DNA of 7,784 bases from Aquabacter sp. (GTDB lineage: Bacteria; Pseudomonadota; Alphaproteobacteria; Rhizobiales; Xanthobacteraceae): NCBI GenBank assembly GCA_030147645.1, contig JASBUY010000478.1, positions 1 to 7,784 of the forward strand. The letters run 5' to 3'. This document shows positions 1-6,285 of the stretch, in pieces. Each line of letters begins with the position of its first letter. The stretch's first letter is position 1. The notes under the pieces are model-generated. The model was not told the DNA's origin and ran no database searches. It worked only from the letters and a program-made list of their open reading frames with translations. The position numbers were made by a program, and so were the translations under genes.

Positions 1-254
1 AGATTGAGCGCGAAGGGCACCACCAGCGGCACGCGCACATGCCCGAGGCCGAGCGAGGAGGCAATGGCGAGCGGCCCAAGCATATGGGCGCCGTCCAAGA
101 GGCCCACATTCACCTTGTCGCGAATATTGGCCCAGGAGACCTCGCGGTGCAGCTCGATCTCAATGCCTTCCGCCATAGCGAAGCCGCGCTCGGCGCAGGC
201 GATCAAGACGGCGGCATCGGTCAGGGGAATGAAGCCCATGGCAAGGCGTCTCAT
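1..254 (-). CDS. nasS: NasS-like nitrate sensor, NrtA/CmpA family (partial; C-terminal part outside window)
   Basis: The first 84 codons are present and the gene continues past base 1. The start ATG overlaps the nasT stop as ATGA, which implies translational coupling. The N-terminus begins almost directly with the mature-protein motif of nitrate/bicarbonate ABC-transporter binding proteins: GFIPLTDAA at residues 7-15, then EVSWANIRDKVNVG and LLDGAHMLGPLAIA further on. There is no signal peptide or twin-arginine leader, so a cytoplasmic sensor (NasS) is more likely than a periplasmic transport component (NrtA). In characterised NasS/NasT systems, NasS binds nitrate or nitrite and, without ligand, sequesters the antiterminator NasT. 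The adjacent nasT supports this reading. The missing part prevents a check of ligand-binding residues or total length. A cytoplasm-start misannotation of a true NrtA is the main alternative, but nasT fixes the upstream boundary. Confidence 0.85.
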   Translation of the reverse strand, partial: MRRLAMGFIPLTDAAVLIACAERGFAMAEGIEIELHREVSWANIRDKVNVGLLDGAHMLGPLAIASSLGLGHVRVPLVVPFALN

Positions 255-841
255 CGCAGCAGCTCCGCGGCGGTGATGATGGATTGGGCGATGTCCACGA
301 GCCGCTTCTTCTCGTTCATGGCGGTGCGGCGGATCAGGCCATAGGCGGTCTGCTCGTCGATATTCTTGGCCTTCATGAGGATCAGTTTGGCGCGGTCCAC
401 GACGCGCCGCTCCTCCAGTTGGCTGCGCGCCTCCTCAAGCTCGTCCTTGAGGCGGGCGAAGGCGCGGTAGCGGGAAATGGTGGTCTCGAGGATGGGCTTG
501 ATCCGGTCCTTGCGCAGGCCGTCCACCACATAGGAGGCGACACCCGCATCGATGGCGGCTTCGATGGTCTGGCTGTCGGATTGGTCCACGAACATGGCCA
601 CCGGCCGCTTCACCTCGCGGCTCACCTGAAACATCTGCTCGATGGTGTCGCGGCTGGGATTTTCCAGATCGATCAGGATCACGTCGGGATCGATCGCATA
701 GATGCGCTCAAGCAGATTGTGGACGCCCTCCAGCCGAAGCACGTTCACAAAGCCGGCCTCTCGCAACCCCTCCGAGAGGATGGCCGCGCGGACCGGGCTG
801 TCATCCACGATGACAATGCGCAAGGACAGGTCGTTCGCCAT
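251..841 (-). CDS. nasT: NasT-type ANTAR-domain response regulator / transcription antiterminator
   Basis: A 196-residue protein. Residues 5-120 form a receiver-like domain with the acidic pair D13/D14 and a phospho-acceptor-position aspartate at D58 (in DVILIDLEN). Residues 130-145 form a charged helical linker, and about 140-195 form the ANTAR RNA-binding domain, with the typical pattern AKLILMKAKNIDEQTAYGLI and a closing helix ending AAELLR. Such proteins bind paired hexaloop hairpins in leader RNA and prevent termination, here presumably ahead of nitrate-assimilation genes. The receiver looks degenerate: the conserved lysine position is an aspartate (YVVDGL, D107), and the usual Thr/Ser after strand 4 appears to be missing (AMFVDQ). 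This fits control by NasS binding rather than phosphorylation. A GAGG ribosome-binding site lies five bases before the ATG. The 77-bp gap to the upstream gene shows no terminator, so read-through is possible. Confidence 0.92.
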   Translation of the reverse strand: MANDLSLRIVIVDDSPVRAAILSEGLREAGFVNVLRLEGVHNLLERIYAIDPDVILIDLENPSRDTIEQMFQVSREVKRPVAMFVDQSDSQTIEAAIDAGVASYVVDGLRKDRIKPILETTISRYRAFARLKDELEEARSQLEERRVVDRAKLILMKAKNIDEQTAYGLIRRTAMNEKKRLVDIAQSIITAAELLR

Positions 842-918
842 GGGCCTCGATCTGGTTCACCCGCCTCACAGGCAAGGAGCGGACCACGCGCCTCGCCGTG
901 CGGATCGTTAGGGCCGGT

Positions 919-3900
919 TCACCCCGCTGAGGAGGCGCGCGCGAAGTCGATGATCTTGCTGCGCAGCGCCGGCAGGGACGGCGGCGCCTTCTTGAAGGTG
1001 TCCCAGTCCCCCGGCACCGCCTCGATCAGGCTGTCGCGCAGGGCGCGGGCCTTCGTGTCGGTGGCGGCGCGCTGGTCCAGCCAGAGCAGCCAGCGCAGAT
1101 CCTCGATGCCCTCGCTCGTGGCGAGAAGCAGGGCATCGATGGTCGGCGCGGGGCTGCAGCGGTCGCCGCTGAGCGGCAGCATGGCGAAGTCGGTCTCACG
1201 CCCGTCAGTGGGGTCGGAGGGGTCTCCGGTCCAGGCGCGGGCATGCCATTGCAGATAGCCCTGGCCGCCCGTGCGCCACATCAGGAAGCCAGCGGCCGCC
1301 CGATAATCGGGCATATTGTACATCCAGGGGATGACTTTCTGGGATCGCATCTGCCGGAACAAGGCCTCGCCCACCCCGAAGCCGTCATTCACCAGCACCG
1401 TGTTGAACACCGGCACCAGCGCCTTCTGTTTGGGTGAATTGAGCTGGCCGGAAATCTGAGCGTCCGCCGCCGAGGCCTTGATGGCGTCGCGCACACTTTT
1501 GAGGTCCGCAAGGCCGGCATCGCCATCCGCCGGTTCGTCGGCAATCGACCAGAGCGGCGCTGGAATACCCGCCGCCGACAAGGCGCGCAGCGTCGAGGCG
1601 ATGCTGGGGCCGACCTTCGAATAGCCCGCCGTCTGCTGCATCACCTTCACTGAGGCGTAGTCGAAATAGGGCGGGACGAAACCGGCCTGCTTGACCAGCG
1701 CCATCTGCTGGACATAGCGCGCCATCTTGTCCGGCGTCGGCGCCACCGTGTCGGGCGCGACCCCGGTAATGCCGAAGAAGCGCAGCGCGGCATAGTCGCA
1801 GGCCATGCCACGGTCGGCCTGGTCGGGTGTCGGGGGAAACCAGATCTCCCAATTGGGCGCGGCCATGTAATAGCCGATGGGCCGGTCCGCCGCCGGAAGG
1901 CGCACGGGAATGACCTCCACCAGCGCGGTCGCATCCACCTTCACGCCGGCAATGTCGAGCGAGAGGGTGATGGGCAGCGTCCCGCTGGCTGTATCCGGAA
2001 CGGTGAAGGTGACGTTGAGCCGGCGCGGGATGCCGTTCACGATCCGCATGCGCGAGAGATCGCCGTCCAGCACATCCGAGGTGATGGTAAGCCCGTTCTC
2101 CGCCACATCCCGCCGCATGAAGGTCCATTTGCCCCACCGCACCTGCGGCGTGATGCCGTCGGGGGCGGAGGTGGAGACATTGGGCATCAGGTCGTCCTGG
2201 TTGGAGAAGGCCAGGAAGTCCACGGAGACGATGCCCCCGCGCGGGGCCTGGAAATTCGCCTGGACCGGCAGGGTCGGGTCCCAGAAGGGATGCTGGCTGC
2301 GGTTGGAGCCTGCGGGCAGAACGCGCAGCGTGACATCGGTGGCGAGCGCGGGATTGACGGGCTTGTCTTGCACCGGCCAGCGTTCCAGGAACCTTTTGCG
2401 CCGCCAAGCCTCGACCGCGTCCACCGCCTTGTCGCTGTCGCCCGGCTCGATGACCATGGCGGCGAGATAGCCGTTATTGGGCGGCTGGTCGGACTGAAGC
2501 TGCACAACGATCTTGTTGTCGATCACCGGCACGGTCGCCGTGATGAGGCCCGCGCGGCTGCGCGCGAACACCTCCCACGGCCCGCCATCGATCATCGCTT
2601 CCTTCCAGAGGTTGCGCTTATAGACTTGGTCCACCCATTCCTCGGGCGACAGGCTTTGCTGGAAGACGACCTGTCCGTTGATGGTGATGGTGCGGTTCAG
2701 GGAGTGTGGGAAATACTCCCATTCGCCCTGGTCCTCGGTCCAGAGCGACACGGTGGCCACCGCGCTCTTGGTCCAGGGGATGGTCACGGTCTCGATGCCA
2801 TTGAGGCCGCCCGAGAGGAGCGGATCATTCTGGGTGCGCACCAGCACGCCGGCGGCGCGCGACAAGCGCGGATCGTTGGGTAGGATGGTCTCGAAGCCCG
2901 GCACCTGGATCTCTGCGGTCGGCGCGAAACGCAGCGCGAGCGCATCCGGCGGCACGGGCGAGCCCGCTTCCACATGAAGGTCAGTGAGGCGGATGGGGCC
3001 GTCACCCTCGCCGGCGAAAACGATGATGCGTCTGACCCGCGTGCGGTCCAGCCGCGTCTTTGACGGCGTGACCCAGGACGAGACCGGGGAGCGCAGCACG
3101 AAAGGACCCGGCGGGAACGTCGCGGATGCATTGACCCGCGAGTTCCAGTTGGTGGAGTTCACGTCGTCCACCCGCAGATGGATCGTGACCGGCTTGCCGG
3201 TATCGTTGGTTCCCGTCACCACCAGATCCTGGTTGGCATCGAAGCTCACCGGGGCGCTGAAGTCCTGCGTCGCGGTGAGTCGAGCCCCGGCAAGCCAGGT
3301 CTGGCCGTCCTTCACGGCATTGGCGGCGGTGGTGGTCGAGGGCGTCAGGGCGCCGCTCTTCTGGCGCGGCTCGATCTGGACGCTGTCGATCTTGGCGGGC
3401 GGCGCGCCTTCCTCGGTGAAGACGATGAAGCGCGTCAATGCGCTGAGATCCAGCGTGCCGCCCGAGGGTGTCGGCAGATTGTTGAGCGGCACGCGCATTA
3501 CGAACGGGCCGGGCGGGAAGTTTTGGTTCGTGTTGAAATTGCTCATCCAATTCTTGGACGAGGCGTCGTCGATGCGCACGGCGAGATTGAGCGTGCCCTT
3601 GGAGGTGTTGACGCCGCGCACCACCAGATCGTCTCCCGGCGAAAAGGCACGGGGCGGCGCGAAGGCCTTGTCGAGCGAGGTTTGCGTCGTCGTATTGGTG
3701 AAGAAGGGCGGCAGATTGGTCGTTGCCGGAGCCGGGGCGGCGCTCGCCGGGGCGGATGCCGGAGCGCTCGCCGCTGGAGGGGCAACCGCTGCGGGAGCGG
3801 CAGCCGGCGGCGTATCCGCGAGGGGGGCGGACGCTGTGGCGAAGGGGCGCTCGGCCCTCAGGCGCTCCACGAAGTCCGGCCGGAAAAACATGATCGCGCC

Positions 3901-3972
3901 CATGCCGGCGCACACCACGCCGAGGATCAGTCCCCAGGCAAAGCCGCTGATCCACGTTCGCAATTTCCCCAT
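919..3972 (-). CDS. Membrane-anchored GH123/DUF4091-like putative glycoside hydrolase with duplicated N-terminal beta modules
   Basis: A 1017-residue protein. Residues 7-30 form one transmembrane helix, with little before it, so the bulk should be periplasmic. An Ala/Pro/Ser-rich linker covers about 46-88. Two homologous beta-rich modules follow (about 108-203 and 242-336). They share DLVV.G.N, R(I/V)DD..S.NW.S, FPPGPFV.R.P and (I/V)VF..EG, and resemble carbohydrate-binding modules. A further beta-sandwich-like region spans about 370-510, and beta-rich sequence continues to about 690. The C-terminal part (about 698-965) resembles a TIM-barrel: WSIADEP with the adjacent acids D812/E813, then Trp-rich strands at 883-914 and the closing SEGIEDLRWLL. 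Adjacent Asp-Glu and that ending are typical of GH123/DUF4091 proteins, where the acid pair serves a substrate-assisted mechanism on N-acetylhexosamine glycans. The substrate here is unknown. The start at 3972 is chosen because AGGAGAG precedes it. A longer in-frame reading to 4188 would add 72 unlikely residues ahead of the membrane helix. Confidence 0.8.
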   Translation of the reverse strand: MGKLRTWISGFAWGLILGVVCAGMGAIMFFRPDFVERLRAERPFATASAPLADTPPAAAPAAVAPPAASAPASAPASAAPAPATTNLPPFFTNTTTQTSLDKAFAPPRAFSPGDDLVVRGVNTSKGTLNLAVRIDDASSKNWMSNFNTNQNFPPGPFVMRVPLNNLPTPSGGTLDLSALTRFIVFTEEGAPPAKIDSVQIEPRQKSGALTPSTTTAANAVKDGQTWLAGARLTATQDFSAPVSFDANQDLVVTGTNDTGKPVTIHLRVDDVNSTNWNSRVNASATFPPGPFVLRSPVSSWVTPSKTRLDRTRVRRIIVFAGEGDGPIRLTDLHVEAGSPVPPDALALRFAPTAEIQVPGFETILPNDPRLSRAAGVLVRTQNDPLLSGGLNGIETVTIPWTKSAVATVSLWTEDQGEWEYFPHSLNRTITINGQVVFQQSLSPEEWVDQVYKRNLWKEAMIDGGPWEVFARSRAGLITATVPVIDNKIVVQLQSDQPPNNGYLAAMVIEPGDSDKAVDAVEAWRRKRFLERWPVQDKPVNPALATDVTLRVLPAGSNRSQHPFWDPTLPVQANFQAPRGGIVSVDFLAFSNQDDLMPNVSTSAPDGITPQVRWGKWTFMRRDVAENGLTITSDVLDGDLSRMRIVNGIPRRLNVTFTVPDTASGTLPITLSLDIAGVKVDATALVEVIPVRLPAADRPIGYYMAAPNWEIWFPPTPDQADRGMACDYAALRFFGITGVAPDTVAPTPDKMARYVQQMALVKQAGFVPPYFDYASVKVMQQTAGYSKVGPSIASTLRALSAAGIPAPLWSIADEPADGDAGLADLKSVRDAIKASAADAQISGQLNSPKQKALVPVFNTVLVNDGFGVGEALFRQMRSQKVIPWMYNMPDYRAAAGFLMWRTGGQGYLQWHARAWTGDPSDPTDGRETDFAMLPLSGDRCSPAPTIDALLLATSEGIEDLRWLLWLDQRAATDTKARALRDSLIEAVPGDWDTFKKAPPSLPALRSKIIDFARASSAG

Positions 3973-4174
3973 CCGTCTCTCCTGAGAGTCCCCGCAGCGC
4001 GCCGGGACGTTGCCACGACATCCGTATCCAACGCTAGAGTGCCCTTCGTTTTCCTTGGGCCACCAGGCGGGTGCTTCCGCGCGGGGGCTGGCTCTTTTTG
4101 GTCCAAGGGGTGGCTTTGGCATATCCCGCTGCGCGCCGGCTTGACGGCGCCCCCGGCCCCCGCGAAAAGCGCGC
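3973..4174. other. Divergent intergenic region between the GH123-like gene and the glycosyltransferase
   Basis: This 202-bp gap must carry the starts of both divergent transcripts unless they are driven from inside the neighbours. No strong sigma-70 promoter is visible on either strand. The best plus-strand candidate is TTGCCA at 4010-4015 with CTAGAG at 4034-4039 and an 18-bp spacer, which is weak. The half near the glycosyltransferase is very GC-rich. No operator-like palindrome of convincing length was found. Confidence 0.4.
3977..3983 (-). promoter_or_regulatory. Ribosome-binding site that fixes the start of the GH123-like gene
   Basis: On the minus strand AGGAGAG is followed by ACGG and then the ATG at 3972, giving a near-ideal spacing. 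It lies inside a small dyad (CTCTC-AG-GAGAG), so part of it could pair in the mRNA, but the stem would be very short. This site is the main reason for preferring the 3972 start over upstream in-frame codons. Confidence 0.75.
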
Positions 4175-5098
4175 ATGCGCGATCTCAAGGATTATCGGTT
4201 CGCTGACTGGCTGCGCGCCGTGCCGCTCGCCCAGGGAACCCGTCGTCTGCGCAATGTGATGCTGGATCGCGTCTATGGGGCGCGCATGGCAGAGGGCGAG
4301 AATCGCCTGCTGGCCGATCTCGCCGCCGTGAAGGGTGGGTTCCTGGCGGTCACGGTCGCGTTCAATCTGCCGGAGGCGGTCGCGCTTCTGTCGCAGGCCA
4401 TGGCCCGCATGATGCCGGGCGTCGCGCTGCTCGTATGCGACAATTCCTCCGATCCCGCCGCGCGCGCTCGGATTTCCGACCTATGTGCCCGTGAGGGGCG
4501 CTTTTACTGCCCGCTGCCGCCGGTGCCGCGCATCTCGCCCAATGTGAACGGCTCGCGCTCCCATGGGGTCGCGCTGAACTGGGTCTGGCGGCATTTGATC
4601 CGCCCCACGGCGCCCGCCGCCTTCGCCTTGCTCGACCACGATCTGCTTCCGCTCGCGCCCGACGATCTGGCCGGCCATGTCGCCCGCCAACCGGTTTATG
4701 GCATGGTGCGGCATGGGTCGGACTTCGGCGGATGGTATCTCTGGCCCGGCTATAGCGTGTTCGATTTCGACGCGGTGAAGGACCTGGCGTTGGATTTCGG
4801 AACCGACACGCCCCGCACGCTCGACACGGGCGGGCAGAACTGGCGCATCCTGTATCGGCGCATGGTGCTGGACCGCTTGCAGATGGCCCGCACGCGTCAG
4901 GTCTGGCTCGCGGCCGATGGGGAAGAGGCCGAGCCCTTTCTGCTCGTCGATTCCTGGCTGCATGTGGGGGGCGCGGGGCATCGGGGTGGTGGCGCCGCCG
5001 CCCTCGAGCGCGTCAAACGCATCTATGAGGCCGCGCCCGACGCCTTGCTGCCGCGCCTGCTCGCCGGCACCGATGCGGCTTTGGCTCCGCAGGGCTGA
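4175..5098 (+). CDS. Putative GT-A fold glycosyltransferase (GT2-like)
   Basis: A 307-residue protein with no signal peptide or membrane helix, so probably cytosolic or peripheral to the inner membrane. The order of elements fits a GT-A glycosyltransferase. There is a nucleotide-binding beginning at about 56-93 (FLAVTVAFNLPEAV, then ALLVCDNSSD), then NGSRSHGVALNWVWRHL at 125-141, where a nascent-chain transferase keeps its helix before the DxD. The metal-binding DxD is DHD at 154-156 (ALLDHDLLPL). Possible acceptor-side residues are D218 in LDTGGQNW, and H263 in WLHVGGAG may be a late metal ligand. Such enzymes transfer a sugar from a nucleotide donor; the donor and acceptor cannot be told. 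The start codon lacks a good Shine-Dalgarno sequence (GAAAAG only), so a later start, such as the ATG at 4259, is possible but would remove part of the N-terminus. It is followed 39 bp later by a small exported-protein gene, probably cotranscribed. Confidence 0.75.
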   Translation: MRDLKDYRFADWLRAVPLAQGTRRLRNVMLDRVYGARMAEGENRLLADLAAVKGGFLAVTVAFNLPEAVALLSQAMARMMPGVALLVCDNSSDPAARARISDLCAREGRFYCPLPPVPRISPNVNGSRSHGVALNWVWRHLIRPTAPAAFALLDHDLLPLAPDDLAGHVARQPVYGMVRHGSDFGGWYLWPGYSVFDFDAVKDLALDFGTDTPRTLDTGGQNWRILYRRMVLDRLQMARTRQVWLAADGEEAEPFLLVDSWLHVGGAGHRGGGAAALERVKRIYEAAPDALLPRLLAGTDAALAPQG

Positions 5099-5137
5099 GG
5101 CCAGCGTCTGGGGTGGCGCGGGGTAGGGAGGGGAAAA

Positions 5138-5623
5138 ATGCCGGGCAAGAAAACCGCGCATATCTGCGCCCGCTCCTTCGCCTTGGCGCTGGTCTTGGCC
5201 GGTGGGCTCCGGTCGACGCCCGGCCTGTCGGAGGACCCCACCAATGGTGCGCCAGCGGCGCCGGCCCTGTCCTTCGCGCGCTTTTCAGACATCACCTATG
5301 CCGACCTTGAAACCTGGGATGCCTCGGGCTGCAGCTTCGCTGTGTTCCGGGGCGCGGACGCCATCGGGCTTTTCGATACGCAGGATCCGAAGAAGACGGC
5401 AGTGTTCAAGATCGACGGGAAACTGGTCTTCGTGCCGGGGAGGGCGGAGCCCGGCGCCTATTGGAGCGGCACGCTCGCGGGACACACGCTGCGCCTGATC
5501 AAGGGCAAGCGGGACCCCTCCTTCAGAACCGATGGCGGCGGCATCGGCGGCGCGGGGCGGATGGAATGGAGCGGGCCGGGCGGGAGCGGCGCCCTCACCG
5601 TGCGCTGGGAGGAGGGCTGCTGA
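5138..5623 (+). CDS. Small exported protein of unknown function
   Basis: A 161-residue protein that I do not recognise. The N-terminus has a basic start (MPGKKTAHICARS) and a hydrophobic stretch at about 13-23 (SFALALVLAGG), then a Pro/Ala-rich segment, which together suggest a cleaved signal peptide and a periplasmic or secreted product of about 130 residues. There is no lipobox cysteine. The mature part has two cysteines, C65 in ASGCSFAVF and the C-terminal residue C161, which could form a disulfide tying the ends together. Between them the sequence looks like a small beta-rich fold (IGLFDTQDPKKTAVFKIDGKLVF, then a Gly-rich turn region 133-151). A very good ribosome-binding site (GGAGG at 5127-5131, six bases before ATG) fixes the start. 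It lies 39 bp after the glycosyltransferase stop, so the two are likely one transcript, and a role with that enzyme is an inference from position only. Confidence 0.8.
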   Translation: MPGKKTAHICARSFALALVLAGGLRSTPGLSEDPTNGAPAAPALSFARFSDITYADLETWDASGCSFAVFRGADAIGLFDTQDPKKTAVFKIDGKLVFVPGRAEPGAYWSGTLAGHTLRLIKGKRDPSFRTDGGGIGGAGRMEWSGPGGSGALTVRWEEGC

Positions 5624-5641
5624 GAGCCTCAACGGCCCGCC

Positions 5642-5672
5642 AAATAAAAACGCCGCCGGAGACCGGCGGCGT
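5642..5672 (-). terminator. Intrinsic terminator of rplS
   Basis: Bases 5650-5659 (ACGCCGCCGG) and 5663-5672 are perfect reverse complements, giving a 10-bp GC-rich stem with a three-base loop. On the minus strand it is followed by TTTTATTT. On the plus strand there is no T-tract after it, so it should act mainly on rplS transcripts. The plus-strand gene ending at 5623 runs into the same hairpin without a U-run. Confidence 0.9.
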
Positions 5673-5683
5673 AAAGTCGATCA

Positions 5684-5708
5684 ACGCCTCCCGCCTGAGC
5701 GGGAGCGT
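5684..5708 (-). other. Second hairpin just after the rplS stop codon
   Basis: CTCCCGC (5688-5694) and GCGGGAG (5699-5705) form a seven-base stem with a four-base loop CTGA. The outer bases ACG and CGT add three more pairs across a one-base bulge. It starts five bases after the rplS stop and sits 11 bases before the terminator stem, with no T-tract of its own. It may protect the 3' end of the mRNA or help termination; the role is inference. Confidence 0.6.
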
Positions 5709-5713
5709 CACTT

Positions 5714-6142
5714 TCACTCGGCGGCGGGCGCCCCGGCAGCGGCGGCAGCAGCCGCAGCGGCGCGGGCCTTCTTCTCGCCCGGACGATCGGTGCGCTCGGC
5801 GATGCGGGCGGCCTTGCCGCGACGGTCGCGCAGATAATAGAGCTTCGCGCGGCGCACCTTGCCCCGGCGCACCAGCTTGATGGAATCGATCAGCGGCGAA
5901 TGGATCGGGAACACACGCTCCACGCCTTCGCCGTAGGAGATCTTGCGCACGGTGAAGCTCTCGTTGAGACCGCCGCCATTGCGGGCGATCACCACGCCTT
6001 CATAGGCCTGGACGCGGGTGCGGTCGCCTTCGACCACCTTCACGTTCACGATGACCGTATCACCGGGCTGGAATTCGGGAACCGGGCGCTTCTCGGAGAG
6101 CCGGGCGGCCTGTTCGGCCTCAAGAGTCTGAATGATGTTCAT
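5714..6142 (-). CDS. rplS: 50S ribosomal protein L19
   Basis: A 142-residue protein matching bacterial L19 throughout: PEFQPGDTVIVNVKV at 22-36, RVQAYEGVVIARNGGG at 43-58, FTVRKISYGEGVERVFPIHSP at 63-83, and KVRRAKLYYLRDRRGKAARI at 95-114. L19 sits at the interface of the large and small subunits, near the intersubunit bridges. The core ends near residue 118, close to the E. coli protein's length of 115. The remaining 24 residues are a tail dominated by alanine (a run of nine alanines at about 128-136) ending GAPAAE. Some alphaproteobacterial ribosomal proteins carry such low-complexity tails, but this exact form is worth noting. An AGAGG ribosome-binding site (plus strand 5'-CCTCT at 6151-6155) lies eight bases before the ATG. 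trmD lies upstream on the same strand, 143 bp away. Confidence 0.98.
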   Translation of the reverse strand: MNIIQTLEAEQAARLSEKRPVPEFQPGDTVIVNVKVVEGDRTRVQAYEGVVIARNGGGLNESFTVRKISYGEGVERVFPIHSPLIDSIKLVRRGKVRRAKLYYLRDRRGKAARIAERTDRPGEKKARAAAAAAAAAGAPAAE

Positions 6143-6187
6143 GTCGCCAACCTCTAGCGGTCGCCAAAACGCATCCCGTCGCCGGAA

Positions 6188-6200
6188 CGCTGCCCCAGCG
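6188..6200 (-). other. Small stem-loop in the rplS leader
   Basis: CGCTG and CAGCG with a GGG loop on the minus strand form a five-base stem, extendable by one G-U pair. It sits in the middle of the predicted leader between the promoter and rplS. It is too short to call a regulatory element alone. A role in autoregulation by L19 would be speculative. Confidence 0.3.
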
Positions 6201-6237
6201 CCACATCGTGTCGTTGTAAGTTAAGGGACGGCCGGGC

Positions 6238-6265
6238 CTATAGCGCAGAAAGCCCCACCTGTCAT
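6238..6265 (-). promoter_or_regulatory. Candidate sigma-70 promoter for rplS
   Basis: On the minus strand ATGACA (bases 6265-6260) is followed after exactly 16 bases by CTATAG (6243-6238). Alphaproteobacterial vegetative promoters commonly resemble TTGAC and CTATAT with about this spacing. The start would be near 6231, giving a leader of about 89 bases before the rplS ATG. It lies just after the trmD stop, so rplS could be expressed separately from trmD. Confidence is limited because no transcription data are available. Confidence 0.5.
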
Positions 6266-6285
6266 GTGATTTGTTCATGGCGCTG

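Noticed and set aside
284..1258. Long open frame on the plus strand opposite nasT and the end of the GH-like gene
   Set aside because: It is the antisense shadow of confidently coding genes, common in GC-rich DNA, and its translation shows no recognisable domain.
3715..3835. Possible DNA repeat array in the Ala/Pro-coding segment
   Set aside because: The similarity comes from GCC/GCG/CCG codon bias in a low-complexity linker, not from a regular repeat unit.
4010..4039. Plus-strand TTGCCA and CTAGAG as a promoter
   Set aside because: The spacer is 18 bases and the -10 hexamer is weak; noted only as a candidate within the intergenic entry.
4112..4131. Sigma-54-like element TTTGGCATATCCCGCTGC before the glycosyltransferase
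   Set aside because: TGGCA matches the -24 half, but the -12 TGC is one base too far and lacks the TTGCA form, so the spacing rule for sigma-54 fails.
3973..4188. N-terminal extension of the GH-like gene to 4188
   Set aside because: It would add 72 low-complexity residues ahead of the membrane helix and overlap the divergent glycosyltransferase start, while a strong ribosome-binding site supports 3972.
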